From assembly GCA_963773655.1 (NCBI GenBank), contig CAVZBX010000007.1, positions 62,001 through 126,000 of the forward strand: a stretch of DNA of 64,000 nt, written 5' to 3'. The notes beneath the pieces were generated by a model, which saw only the letters and a program-made list of their open reading frames with translations, did no database searches and had not been told where the DNA came from. Origin of the DNA: DASSQJ01 sp963773655. Lineage in GTDB: Bacteria; Actinomycetota; Actinomycetes; Actinomycetales; Dermatophilaceae. Below, in pieces: positions 8,966 to 18,422 of this stretch; position 1 is the stretch's first letter; the number at the start of each line of letters is the position of its first letter. Made by a program: the position numbers and the translations under genes.

Positions 8966-8991
8966 CTCCGTGAGTAGGACCGAGTAGGACT

Positions 8992-9030
8992 CGGGGCTGG
9001 GACCCTCGCGGCGCGAGGGTCCCAGCCCCG
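8992..9030 (-). terminator. 19-bp perfect inverted repeat between binding-protein and permease genes
   Basis: 8992-9010 and 9012-9030 are exact reverse complements (CGGGGCTGGGACCCTCGCG and its partner) around a single base, so a realistic hairpin has about 17 pairs and a five-base loop. It sits 38 bp after the stop of the binding-protein gene. Such hairpins usually trim or partly terminate the transcript so that binding protein is made in excess over permeases. A GAGTAGGAC direct repeat lies beside it (8972-8990). Confidence 0.75.
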
Positions 9031-9068
9031 ACGTTACTTCAACCTGTGACGCGCGTCACGCGGCCACG

Positions 9069-10451
9069 TCACGGCCAGGACTGCTCGATCGAGTCGAGGA
9101 CTGCCTGGGTGTCCTTGCCCTCGGCGATCCATGCGGTCGCCTCGCGCCAGAACGAACCGGAACCGACGGCACCGGGCATCAGGTCGGCACCGTCGAAACG
9201 GATCAGCGCACTCGGGTCCTGGAACTGCTCGGCGGCCAGCTTGCTGATCGGCGACTCGACGTTGGCCACGTCGAGGTTCTGGTTCGCGCTGACGAACCCG
9301 TAGCCCTCCTTGGCGCGGAGGTTGGCGTAGTCGGCCGAGGCCAGGTACGTGGTGAACGCCTTGACCTCCGGGCGCTCGTCGAAGGCAGAGATGAACTCAC
9401 TGCCCACGAGCACCGGCTTCTCGTCCGAGCCCTCGTTGGCGGGGAAGTAGAAGGCGAAGACGTCGCCGTTCTCCGACACGTCGGTGCCCTCGGGCCAGTT
9501 GGCCGCGTAGAACGAGGCCATCTTGTACATGAAGCACGAGCCGTCGAGGATCGGCAGGCCGCCGTCCTGGAAGGTCGTGGACGCGATGGTCTGGACGTTG
9601 CCGTACCCACCGTTCACGTAGTCCGGGTTGCGCAGGATGCTGCCGACCGCGTCCCACACCTCGAGGGACTCGGGGGCGTTGAACGGCACCTCGTGCGCGA
9701 CCCACTGGTCGTAGTAGTCGGCGCCCTGGTCGCGGAGCATCTTGTCCTCGACCCAGTCGGTGACCGGCCACCCGGTGGCGTCACCGGAGGCGATGCCGGC
9801 GCACCACGGCTTGACGCTGCCGTCGGGGTTGTCCGCGACGATCTGGTCGGAGAGAGCCAGCAGCTCCTCCCAGGTCTGCGGGACCTCGTAGCCCGCGTCG
9901 GCGAACGCGCCGGGCGAGTACCAGACGAACGACTTCGAGTTCGAGCTGTTCGGGAACCCGTAGTACGTGCCGTCGACGGTGCCGTAGGCCTTCCAGTCCT
10001 CCGAGAAGTTCTCGTCGACGACGGCCTCGGTCTCCGGGGCCACCGGCACGACCGCGCCGGTGTCGTTGACGACCGTCTGGAGCAGGCCGGGCTGGGGGAA
10101 CAGCGCGATGTCCGGCGGGTTGCCGGACTGGACGCGCACGACGATCTGGGCCTCGAACTCCTTGGACCACTCACCCTGCACGTCGACGCCGGTGCAGTCC
10201 TCGAACGGCTTCCACGACGCCTCGTACGCGTCGCTCTCCGGCGCCACGATGCTGGCGTAGGTGCTCACCGAGGTGCCGCTGAGGTCACCGAACTGCTCAT
10301 AGGGGGCACAGTCGATCACGTCCGAGCCGCCGGCGGCGTCGCCGCCGGAGTCGCCACCGTCGTCACCGCCACCACACCCGGCGAGGACGAGCGACAACGC
10401 GCCCGCAGCAGCAGCGACCGTGGTCGTCTTGCGTCCTACTCGAACCTTCAT
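9069..10451 (-). CDS. Sugar ABC transporter substrate-binding lipoprotein
   Basis: 460-residue extracellular solute-binding protein (family 1 type). The signal peptide carries a lipobox LVLAGC with the lipidated cysteine at residue 26, followed by a Gly/Asp-rich linker. Mature-domain motifs include FEAQIVVRVQSGNPPDIALF and YGFPNSSNSKSFVWYSP. It delivers an oligosaccharide, probably alpha-glucoside-like, to the two downstream permeases. The ATG at 10451 was chosen over earlier codons because GGAAGGAG lies nine bases upstream and the signal peptide begins there. First gene of the operon. Confidence 0.93.
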   Translation of the reverse strand: MKVRVGRKTTTVAAAAGALSLVLAGCGGGDDGGDSGGDAAGGSDVIDCAPYEQFGDLSGTSVSTYASIVAPESDAYEASWKPFEDCTGVDVQGEWSKEFEAQIVVRVQSGNPPDIALFPQPGLLQTVVNDTGAVVPVAPETEAVVDENFSEDWKAYGTVDGTYYGFPNSSNSKSFVWYSPGAFADAGYEVPQTWEELLALSDQIVADNPDGSVKPWCAGIASGDATGWPVTDWVEDKMLRDQGADYYDQWVAHEVPFNAPESLEVWDAVGSILRNPDYVNGGYGNVQTIASTTFQDGGLPILDGSCFMYKMASFYAANWPEGTDVSENGDVFAFYFPANEGSDEKPVLVGSEFISAFDERPEVKAFTTYLASADYANLRAKEGYGFVSANQNLDVANVESPISKLAAEQFQDPSALIRFDGADLMPGAVGSGSFWREATAWIAEGKDTQAVLDSIEQSWP

Positions 10452-10566
10452 AAGGCTCGACTCCTTCCATACTGACGCCGCTGGGGCGGGGCGCCCCGCG
10501 CGCTGCCCCCACCCAACCGCACGGCTAGGGGCCTTGTCAGTGGCTGTCCATGACCTTTGCCGCAGG

Positions 10567-10582
10567 GTTACCAAAGTGTTAC
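10567..10582. promoter_or_regulatory. GTTAC direct repeat, possible operator of the sugar transporter operon
   Basis: GTTAC occurs at 10567-10571 and again at 10578-10582, an 11-bp period (one helical turn), in the 246-bp interval between the binding-protein start and the parC end. Its position about 120 bp before the binding-protein start suits a regulator site. No convincing -35/-10 pair was identified; nothing else is seen in 10452-10697. Confidence 0.35.
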
Positions 10583-10697
10583 GCAGGGGCGGCTGCGCCG
10601 CGCCGACCTCGGTGTGGGGCAACGCGGTGCCCGCCGTGCCGCATGCATCGTCCTGCGGGAGAGGCGGTTCGACCGGCCGGTGAGGAGCGCGGGGCGG

Positions 10698-13146
10698 TCA
10701 GCCGGCCCGCACCGGCGAGCCGATGCCGGCGACGACGGCGGGGTACGGGGACCCGGAGCCGTCGCGCCGGCCGGAGGGCTCGGGGAGGTCCAGGGGTACG
10801 CCGCCGGTACCCGACGCGCGGGCGGGGGTGGCCCCGACCCAGGCGAGCACGAGCGCGTCCTCGCCGCGCAGGAACCGGTGCGCCCGGACGCCGCCGGTCG
10901 CGCGGCCCTTGGCCGGGTACTCGGAGTACGGGAGCCACCTTGAGCGAGCCGGGCTGGGTGCCCGGCAGCGCGTCCGAGGAGCCGGCGGAGGTGACGACGA
11001 CGTTGTCGGCCGCCGGGTCGACGGCGCCGAAGAAGACGACCGACGCCCTGGGGGAGAGGCGGATGCCCGCCATGCCCCCGGCGCCGCGGCCCTGCGGCCG
11101 GACCGCGGAGGCCGGGAAGCGGAGCAGCTGGGCGTCGCTGGTGACGAAGACGAGGTCCTCCTCGCCGTCGTGCAGCGCCGCCGCCCCGACGACGCGGTCG
11201 CCGTCCCGCAGCGCGATGACCTCCCAGTCGGAGCGGGCCGGGTGGTCGGGCGCGACCCGCTTGACGACGCCCTGGGCCGTGCCGAGCGCCAGGCCCGGAC
11301 CGCCGTCGTCGAGGGGGACGATGGTGAGCGGCTCCTCGCCGCGGGGGAGGTCGACGTACACGGCCAGCGGGGCGCCGCCGGACAGACCCGGGGCACCGCC
11401 GAGCGGCGGCAGCGCGGGCAGCTCGAGGGCCGAGAGCCGCACGACCCGCCCGGCGGAGGTGACCAGGCCGACCTCGCCGCGGGCGGTCGTGCGGACCGCG
11501 CCGACGATCGCGTCGTGCTTGCTGCGCGCACCCTCGGTGGGGACGGGGTCGGCGGAGGAGGTGCGGGCGAGCAGCCCGGTGGAGGACATCAGCACCCAGC
11601 ACGGGTCGTCGGCGACCTCCAACGGGGTGGTCTGGGTGGCGGGGGTGCCGGCCGACTCGAGGAGCACGGTGCGGCGGGGCGTGCCGTGCGCCTTGGCGAC
11701 GTCGGCGAGCTCGCGGGAGACGGTGCGGCGCAGCAGCTTCTCGTCGGCGAGGATCGCCTCGAGCTCCTCGATCTGGCGGCGCAGCTCGTCGCGCTCGGTC
11801 TCGAGCTCGATCCGCGAGAACTTCGTGAGCCGGCGCAGCTGGAGCTCGAGGATGTACTCGGCCTGCGCCTCGGAGAGGTCGAAGACGGAGATGAGCCGGG
11901 CCTTCGCGGTGGCGGCGTCGTCGCTGGCGCGGATGAGCTGGATGACCTCGTCGATGTCGAGGATCGCGATGAGCAGGCCCTCGACGAGGTGGAGCCGGTC
12001 GCGGCGCTTCCCGAGGCGGTACCCGGTGCGGCGCCGGACGACGTCGATGCGGAAGTCGACGTAGACGCGCAGCAGGTCCTTCAGGCCCAGGGTGCGCGGC
12101 TGGCCGTCGACGAGGGCGACGTTGTTGATGCCGAAGGAGTCCTCCATCGGGGTCTGCTTGTAGAGCGCCTCGAGGACGGCGTCGGGGTTGAAGCCGTTCT
12201 TGACCTCGAAGACCAGCCGCAGCCCGTGCTTGCGGTCGGTGAGGTCCTTGACGTCGGAGATGCCCTGCAGCTTCTTGGACTGCACCAGGGTCTTGACCCG
12301 CTCGATGACCTTCTCCGGGCCGACGAGGTAGGGCAGCTCGGTGACGACGATGCCCATCCGCCGGGGGGTGACCTTCTCGACCCGGGCGGTCGCCCGGGTG
12401 CGGAAGCTGCCGCGGCCGGTGAGGTAGGCGTCGCGGATGCCGTCGAGGCCGATGATCCGCCCGCCGCCGGGCAGGTCCGGGCCGGGGACGAACCGCATCA
12501 GGTCGTCGAGGGAGCAGTCGGGGTGGTCGATGACGTGGCGGGCCGCGCCGATGACCTCGACGAGGTTGTGCGGGGCCATGTTCGTCGCCATGCCGACCGC
12601 GATGCCGCTGGCGCCGTTGACGAGCAGGTTGGGGAAGGCGGCCGGCAGCACCCCGGGCTGGGTGCCGGAGTCGTCGTACGTGGGGACGAAGTCGACGGTC
12701 TCCTCGTCGAGCCCGGTGACCATGAGCAGGGCCGCGGGCGCCATCCGGGCCTCGGTGTACCGGGAGGCGGCCGGGCCGTCGTCGAGGGAGCCGAAGTTGC
12801 CGTGCCCGTCGACGAGCGGCAGCCGCATCGAGAACGGCTGCGCCAGGCGGACCAGGGCGTCGTAGATGGCCTGGTCGCCGTGCGGGTGGTACTTGCCCAT
12901 GACCTCCCCGACGACCCGGGAGGACTTCACGTGCGGCCGCTCCGGGCGCAGCCCGAGCTCGGACATCCCGTAGAGGATCCGTCGCTGCACCGGCTTCAGG
13001 CCGTCGCGGGCATCGGGCAGGGCCCGGGAGTAGATGACGCTGTAGCTGTACTCGAGGAACGCCGAGCGCATCTCCTCCTCGACGTCGATGTCGACGACCC
13101 GGCCCAGGTCGTCCTCGGGCGGCGGGGGGCTCGTGCGTGCGGCCAT
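10698..13146 (-). CDS. parC: DNA topoisomerase IV subunit A (ParC), with an apparent one-base frameshift
   Basis: DNA-cleaving subunit of topoisomerase IV. The breakage-reunion domain carries the active-site tyrosine in RYTEARM (Tyr130) and the HPHGD quinolone-region motif. No GyrA box (QRRGGKG) is present, in keeping with ParC. The frame is continuous from ATG 13146 to about 10933 (about 737 codons). Conserved C-terminal sequence (YSEYPAKGRATGGVRAHRF, then LRGED) then resumes one base out of register and runs to TGA at 10698. Removing one G from GGG at 10930-10932 restores one frame of about 815 residues. Unshifted reading would append an Arg/Pro-rich tail unlike any ParC. Confidence 0.88.
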
Positions 13147-13214
13147 GGGGGAGTGGGGCTACCTCGTCTGTGTGGTCGTGCCGGGGTGGGGGCCGGGCAG
13201 TGCTCGCTCCATCC

Positions 13215-13844
13215 TCACAAACCGTCGGCGCCGGTCCCCCACGACACTCCGAACCGGCCCCGGTGCAGCACCTCGCCCACGGGGCGCCGCCGCCGCGTGG
13301 CCGCCGAGCCGCCGGTGCGCTCGGCCTCGTGCCCGAGGGCGACGATCCCGACGAGCCGCCGGTCGGCGGGGATGCCGAGGGCGGCGAGGACGGCGGCGTG
13401 GCGCGGCGCCGGGACGCCGAAGAACAGGGCGCCCAGCCCGGCCTCCTCCGCGCCGAGGAGCATGATCATCGCGGCCATCGCGACGTCGGTGTCCCAGTAG
13501 GGCACCGGCCAGCGGTCGGGGGAGCGGTCGGTCCAGCCCTTGTCCGGCTCGGCGTAGCGGTCGAGGTAGGTGCCGGGGTCCGAGCAGCAGAGGACCAGGG
13601 CGGGGGCGGCCGACACCCCGCGCCACCAGTCGTCCCGCGGACCGGGCTCCGACGCCGCGTCCCAGAACACCTCCCGGTCGGCGGGGTCGTCGAGGACGAC
13701 GAAGTCCCAGCCCTGGCTGAAGCCGGCGCTCGGCGCCCGCACGCCGAGCGCGACGAGGTCGCGGACGGTGTCCGGGTCCACGGGTCGGTGGCCGTCGAAG
13801 CGGCGCACCATCCGGCGTCGTCGCACGAGCTGGGCGAGGTCCAT
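13215..13844 (-). CDS. Nitroreductase family protein
   Basis: 209-residue FMN-dependent nitroreductase-fold protein. The N-terminal RRRRMVRRFDGHRPVD binds the flavin phosphate in this family. RAPSAGFSQGWDFVVL and GAEEAGLGALFFGVP follow, then a C-terminal LVGIVALGHEAERTG. The natural substrate cannot be told from sequence. A CACACT box (13852-13857 on the minus strand) lies seven bases before the ATG with no Shine-Dalgarno, suggesting a leaderless mRNA. It is divergent from the acyltransferase gene and 68 bp upstream of parC. Confidence 0.9.
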   Translation of the reverse strand: MDLAQLVRRRRMVRRFDGHRPVDPDTVRDLVALGVRAPSAGFSQGWDFVVLDDPADREVFWDAASEPGPRDDWWRGVSAAPALVLCCSDPGTYLDRYAEPDKGWTDRSPDRWPVPYWDTDVAMAAMIMLLGAEEAGLGALFFGVPAPRHAAVLAALGIPADRRLVGIVALGHEAERTGGSAATRRRRPVGEVLHRGRFGVSWGTGADGL

Positions 13845-13851
13845 GGCCGCC

Positions 13852-13920
13852 AGTGTGCCGGTCGGCCGGACCCGGGCGGTCGGGGGAGGGGGTCGGGGCG
13901 GGGGCGTGGGATGGCAGGAT
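13852..13920. promoter_or_regulatory. Divergent leaderless promoters of nitroreductase and acyltransferase genes
   Basis: On the minus strand CACACT (13857-13852) precedes the nitroreductase ATG by seven bases. On the plus strand CAGGAT (13915-13920) precedes the ATG at 13928 by seven bases. Neither start has a Shine-Dalgarno sequence. Confidence 0.5.
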
Positions 13921-13927
13921 GACGCCC

Positions 13928-16594
13928 ATGGAGGAGGCCGAGCTTCCCCCCGGCTACCCCGTGGAGTGGGAGGCCGACGTCGTCCTGCGCGACGGCACGG
14001 TGGCCCACGTGCGCCCGATCCGCCCGGACGACGCCGAGGGCCTGCGCCGGTTCCACGCGGGCCAGTCCGACGAGTCCATCTACCTGCGCTTCTTCGCCCC
14101 GCTGCGGGTCCTCAGCGACGCCGACGTGCACCGGTTCACCCACGTCGACTACACCGACCGGGTCGCGCTCGTCGCGACCATGCGCGAGGACATCATCGGC
14201 GTCGGCCGCTACGACCGGATCGACGCGCGCAGCGCCGAGGTGGCCTTCAACATCAGCGACCACTACCAGGGCAAGGGCATCGGCTCGGTGCTCCTCGAGC
14301 ACCTGGCCGCGATCGCCCAGGAGCAGGGCCTGGTCCGGTTCACCGCCGAGGTGCTGCCCCAGAACCGCAAGATGCTCGCGGTCTTCTCCGACGCCGGGTA
14401 CGAGGTGAGCCGGCGGATCGAGGACGGCATCGTCGAGGTCGGCTTCGACATCGAGCCCACCGACCGGTCCAAGGCCGTGGCGATGTCACGGGAGCACCGG
14501 GCCGAGGCCCGCAGCATGACCACCCTCCTGCACCCGCGCAGCATCGCGGTCGTCGGCGCGAGCCGGCGCCGGGACGCCATCGGCAGCCAGCTGCTCGAGC
14601 GGCTCCTCGCCGCCGGCTTCACCGGGGAGATCCACCTCGTCAACCCCAACGCCACCCGGCTCCGCCGTCGCCCGGTGTACCCGTCGGTCACGGCCGTGCC
14701 GGGACCGGTCGACCTCGCCGTCGTCGCGGTACCGGCCGAGAACGTCCTCGGCGTCGTCGACGACTGCGCCGAGGCGGGGGTCAAGGCGCTGCTCGTCGTG
14801 TCCTCCGGCTTCGCGGAGGAGGGGCCGGCGGGCGCGGAGCTGCAGCGCGAGCTGGTCCGGCGCGCGCGCGGCTCGGGGATGCGCGTCGTGGGCCCCAACT
14901 CCTTCGGCATCATCAACAACGACCCCGAGTACGGCCTCAACGCCTCGCTGGCCCCCACGCTGCCCCCGCCGGGGCGGCTCGGGCTGTTCGCGCAGTCGGG
15001 CGCGCTCGGGATCGCGGTGCTGGCCTCCGCGGCCCGCCGCAACCTCGGCATCTCGACCTTCGGGTCCGCCGGCAACCGGGTCGACGTCTCCGGCAACGAC
15101 TTCATGCAGTACTGGATCGACGACGACGCCACCGACGCCGTCGGCCTCTACCTCGAGTCGATGGGCAACCCCCGCAAGTTCTCCCGGATCGCCCGCAACC
15201 TCGCGCTCATCAAGCCGGTCATCGTCGTCAAGTCCGGGGTCTCCCGGTTCGGGGTGCCCCCGGGCCACCGCGTCCGCGAGACCAAGGCCCGGCCCGAGGT
15301 GTTCGCCGCGATGCTCAAGCAGGCCGGCGTCATCCGGGTCGAGAACGTGCACCAGCTCTTCGACGTCGCCCAGCTCGTCGTGCACCAGCCCCTGCCGAAG
15401 GGCGACCGGGTGGCCATCGTCGGCAACTCCGCGGCCCTCGGCTCGCTCACCGCCGACGCCTGCTCGAGCTGGGGCCTGGAGGTGGCCCACGGGCCGGTCT
15501 GCCTGCGCAGCGAGGCGACGGCCGAGGAGTTCGGCGCCGCGCTGACCCGGGCCTTCGCCGACGACGGCGTCGACTCGGTGCTCACCTGCTTCATCCCGCC
15601 CCTCGTCACCGAGGACGAGGACGTCGCGGCCGCGGTCCGGGAGGCGGCGGCCGCTGCCGACAAGCCGTGTGTCTCGACCTTCCTCGGGATGCGCGGGGTC
15701 GACGACGGGCACTCCTCGGTGCGCGGCACCGGGGGCGAGAGCCGGGCGGTCCCGGTGTACGCGATGCCGGAGGACGCCGTGCGTGCCCTGGCGGCGGCCA
15801 CCCGGTACGGCCAGTGGCGGGCCCGCGACCACGGCTCGCCGCTCGCGCCCGCCGGCATCAACCGCCGGGTCGCCGAGGACGTCGTCGAGACGGTGCTCTC
15901 GGTGACCCCCGAGGGCCGGCGGCTCGCGCCCGACGAGGCCGCGGCCCTGCTCTCCGCCTACGGGATCGAGGTCTGGGGCCAGCAGGACGTGTCGACGGTC
16001 GACGAGGCGGTGGCCGCGGCGGGGGCGATCGGCTACCCGGTGGTGCTGAAGTCGGTGGCCCCGATGCTGCGCCACCAGGGCGGCGTCAGCGGGGTCCGCG
16101 TCGACCTCGCCGACGAGGCGGCGCTGCGGGCGGCGTGGACCTCCCTCACCGACCGGCTCGCCCCGCTGCGGGCGGACCGGTTCGTCGTCCAGCGGATGGC
16201 GACCACCGGCGTGCCGTGCGTCGTCACCTCGGACGAGGACCCGCTCTTCGGCCCGGTCATCGGCTTCTCGGTGGCGGGCCTGCCCACCGAGCTGCTCGGC
16301 GACGTCGCCTACCGGATCCCGCCGCTCACCGACGTCACCGTCTCCGAGCTCATCTCCTCGGTCAGGGCGGCCCCGGTGCTCCACGGGTACCGCGGCCAGG
16401 CCCCGGTGCACCGTGCGGCGCTCGCCGACCTCGTCGCCCGGGTCTCCGTGCTCGCCGACGACCTCCCCGAGGTCGCCTCCCTCGTGCTCAACCCGGTCAA
16501 CGCCCATCCGGGTGGCGTCGAGGTGCTCGGGGCCGAGATCACCCTGGCGCCGGCCCCGCGCCGCATCGACCCGGGCCGGCGCTCGCTCACCTGA
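13928..16594 (+). CDS. Protein lysine acyltransferase, GNAT domain fused to NDP-forming acyl-CoA synthetase-like domains (Pat type)
   Basis: 888 residues. The N-terminal GNAT domain (about 15-170) has the acyl-CoA loop QGKGIG at 114-119. A CoA-binding Rossmann domain starts at about 197 (IAVVGASRRRDAIG, later GLFAQSGALGIAVL). Flavodoxin-like CoA-ligase domains and a C-terminal ATP-grasp domain (about 660-880, VVLKSVAPMLRHQGGV) follow. This architecture matches Pat enzymes that acylate and silence acetyl-CoA synthetases, but with the GNAT domain first instead of last. ATG 13919 is an alternative start; 13928 fits the promoter pattern better. No sirtuin deacylase gene is nearby. Confidence 0.88.
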   Translation: MEEAELPPGYPVEWEADVVLRDGTVAHVRPIRPDDAEGLRRFHAGQSDESIYLRFFAPLRVLSDADVHRFTHVDYTDRVALVATMREDIIGVGRYDRIDARSAEVAFNISDHYQGKGIGSVLLEHLAAIAQEQGLVRFTAEVLPQNRKMLAVFSDAGYEVSRRIEDGIVEVGFDIEPTDRSKAVAMSREHRAEARSMTTLLHPRSIAVVGASRRRDAIGSQLLERLLAAGFTGEIHLVNPNATRLRRRPVYPSVTAVPGPVDLAVVAVPAENVLGVVDDCAEAGVKALLVVSSGFAEEGPAGAELQRELVRRARGSGMRVVGPNSFGIINNDPEYGLNASLAPTLPPPGRLGLFAQSGALGIAVLASAARRNLGISTFGSAGNRVDVSGNDFMQYWIDDDATDAVGLYLESMGNPRKFSRIARNLALIKPVIVVKSGVSRFGVPPGHRVRETKARPEVFAAMLKQAGVIRVENVHQLFDVAQLVVHQPLPKGDRVAIVGNSAALGSLTADACSSWGLEVAHGPVCLRSEATAEEFGAALTRAFADDGVDSVLTCFIPPLVTEDEDVAAAVREAAAAADKPCVSTFLGMRGVDDGHSSVRGTGGESRAVPVYAMPEDAVRALAAATRYGQWRARDHGSPLAPAGINRRVAEDVVETVLSVTPEGRRLAPDEAAALLSAYGIEVWGQQDVSTVDEAVAAAGAIGYPVVLKSVAPMLRHQGGVSGVRVDLADEAALRAAWTSLTDRLAPLRADRFVVQRMATTGVPCVVTSDEDPLFGPVIGFSVAGLPTELLGDVAYRIPPLTDVTVSELISSVRAAPVLHGYRGQAPVHRAALADLVARVSVLADDLPEVASLVLNPVNAHPGGVEVLGAEITLAPAPRRIDPGRRSLT

Positions 16595-16654
16595 CGCGGC
16601 ACCCGTCCACCGGTCGGGTCGGCGCGATCGCCGGGGGGCGGCACAATGGGCCCC

Positions 16655-17245
16655 ATGCCCAGCGCCCACCACGCACCCGTGCTGCCCGCGGAGCTCACGG
16701 CCGCGATCGACCGTGCCGGCTACTACCCGGCGCTCGTCGCCGACGTGGTCGCGGCCGCGCTCGGCGGGGAGCGGATCGACAGCCACCTCGTCCACGTCGA
16801 GACCACCTTCGACCGCGACGTCGTGCGCCGCCACATCACCGTGCTCGTCCTCACTCCGACGCGGCTGCTCATCGCGCACCTCGACGACCACGCCGACGAG
16901 CCACCCGCCCCGCAGGACGTCGCCACCGCGACCACCGAGTCGATCCCGCTGTCCGCGGTCAAGGGCGTCATGCTCACCCACGTCGTCGAGGACCCCGAGC
17001 ACTACGTGCCCGGCAGCCTCGGCCGCGAGGTCACCCTGACCCTCGGCTGGGGCACCGTCTCCCGCCTCGACCTGGTGCCCGCCACCTGCGGCGACCCCGA
17101 GTGCGACGCCGACCACGGCTACGAGGGGACCGTCACCGGCGACGACATCGCGCTGCGGGTCTCCGCCGCCGCCGACGGGGAGGACGCCCTCGCCGGGGCG
17201 CTGTCCTTCGCCCGCGAGCTGTCCGCGGCCATCGGCCAGGGCTGA
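16655..17245 (+). CDS. DUF5998 family protein
   Basis: 196 residues, a conserved actinobacterial family of unknown function. Mixed alpha/beta sequence with DSHLVHVETTFDRDVVRRHITVLVLTPTRLLI and a CGDPECDADHGYEG segment carrying two cysteines and a histidine that could bind metal. The start at 16655 rather than 16646 was chosen because CACAAT (16642-16647) lies exactly seven bases before it, the arrangement of other genes here. It is followed four bases later by the phosphodiesterase gene, with which it is probably co-transcribed. Confidence 0.85.
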   Translation: MPSAHHAPVLPAELTAAIDRAGYYPALVADVVAAALGGERIDSHLVHVETTFDRDVVRRHITVLVLTPTRLLIAHLDDHADEPPAPQDVATATTESIPLSAVKGVMLTHVVEDPEHYVPGSLGREVTLTLGWGTVSRLDLVPATCGDPECDADHGYEGTVTGDDIALRVSAAADGEDALAGALSFARELSAAIGQG

Positions 17246-17249
17246 CCCG

Positions 17250-18411
17250 GTGCCGCCCGGCTCCCCGGTCCCGGCCTCGCCGCTCGGGGCCGGGCCGTCG
17301 CTCGCCGACGTGCTGCCCTCGGTGGCCCGCAGCCTCGGCGTGCCGTGGCCGCGCCGCGCCGGGCGGCACGACCTCGCCCTGCCGCCCGCCCGCCGCGCCG
17401 TCGTCGTCCTCGTCGACGGGCTCGGGCACGACCTCCTGGTCCGCCGGGCCGGGCACGCGCCGTGGTTGCGCACGATGCTGCCGACGACCCTGCGGGTCCC
17501 GAGCGGCTTCCCGTCGACGACGGCGACCTCGGTCGCGAGCTTCGGCACCGGGCTGGCGGCCGGCGCCCACGGGCTCGTCGGCTACGAGGCCCTGGTGCCC
17601 GAGACCGGGCTGGTGTTCAACGAGCTCTCCTGGGAGGAGGGCCCCGACCCCCGGCTCTGGCAGCCCCACGACACCGTCTTCGAGGTGGCCGCGCGCGCCG
17701 GGGTGGAGGTGACCCGGGTCGGGCCGGCCCACTTCGACGGCTCCGGGCTCACCAACGCCGTCGCCCGCGGCGGTCGCTTCGTGGCCGCCGCGTCGCTGCC
17801 CGAGCGGGTCGACGCCACCCTCGCCGGCGGTGCACCGTTCGCCCCGCGCGCTCGTGCACCTCTACTGGGAGGACGTCGACAAGGTCGGGCACGTCTCGGG
17901 GCCCGACTCCTGGCAGTGGGGTGACGCGCTCGAGACCGTCGACCGCGAGCTGGCCCGGCTCGCCGCGTCCCTGCCCGGCGACTGCTCGCTCACCGTCACC
18001 GCCGACCACGGGATGGTCGAGGTGCCCGCCACCGACCGCCTCGACGTCGCCGACGACCCGCGCCTGCGGGCCGGCACCCGCGTCGTCAGCCTCGAGTTCC
18101 GCGCCCCACAGGTGTACGCCGAGCCGGGTGCCGCCGCGGACGTGCTCGCCGCGTGGAGCGAGGTCCTCGGCGACCGTGCCGACGTGCTCGCCCGCGAGGC
18201 GGCGGTCGCCGCCGGCTGGTTCGGGCCGGTGCGCCCGGAGGTGCTGGCTCGCATCGGCGACGTCGTCGTGGCGATGCGCGAGCGCTACGCCGTCGTCGAC
18301 TCGCGGCGAGCCCCGCCCCAGCTGCTCGGCCTCGTCGGCCTCCACGGCTCTCTGAGCGACGCCGAGGTGGCGGTCCCGGTGGTGCACGCGCCGGCCCGCG
18401 CGGTCGCCTAG
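17250..18411 (+). pseudogene. Alkaline-phosphatase-superfamily phosphodiesterase / nucleotide pyrophosphatase, apparent frameshift
   Basis: Type I phosphodiesterase/nucleotide pyrophosphatase family. The first metal aspartate is in VVVLVDGLGHDLL, the catalytic Thr in FPSTTATSVASFGTG, then VHLYWEDVDKVGH and a TADHGMVEV metal site. The first part reads from GTG 17250; the second is one base out of register from about 17840 to TAG 18411. Deleting one T of the TT at 17838-17839 joins the halves cleanly (GAP-SPRALVHLYW). All metal ligands are kept across the break, so a sequencing error is as likely as genuine inactivation. Substrate unknown. Confidence 0.75.
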
Positions 18412-18422
18412 GGTTGCACCTC

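Noticed and set aside
10567..10582. GlnR or Pho box
   Set aside because: GTTAC-N6-GTTAC matches neither the GTnAC-N6-GAAAC nor the GTTCACC repeat consensus; kept only as an unassigned repeat.
10579..10697. Unshifted C-terminal extension of parC
   Set aside because: Arg/Pro-rich, unlike ParC, and it overlaps the sugar-operon promoter; the conserved C-terminus is in the neighbouring frame ending at 10698.
10925..10940. Programmed ribosomal frameshift in parC
   Set aside because: No slippery heptamer or downstream structure, and parC is not known to use one; a base-run error explains it better. The same reasoning applies to 17838.
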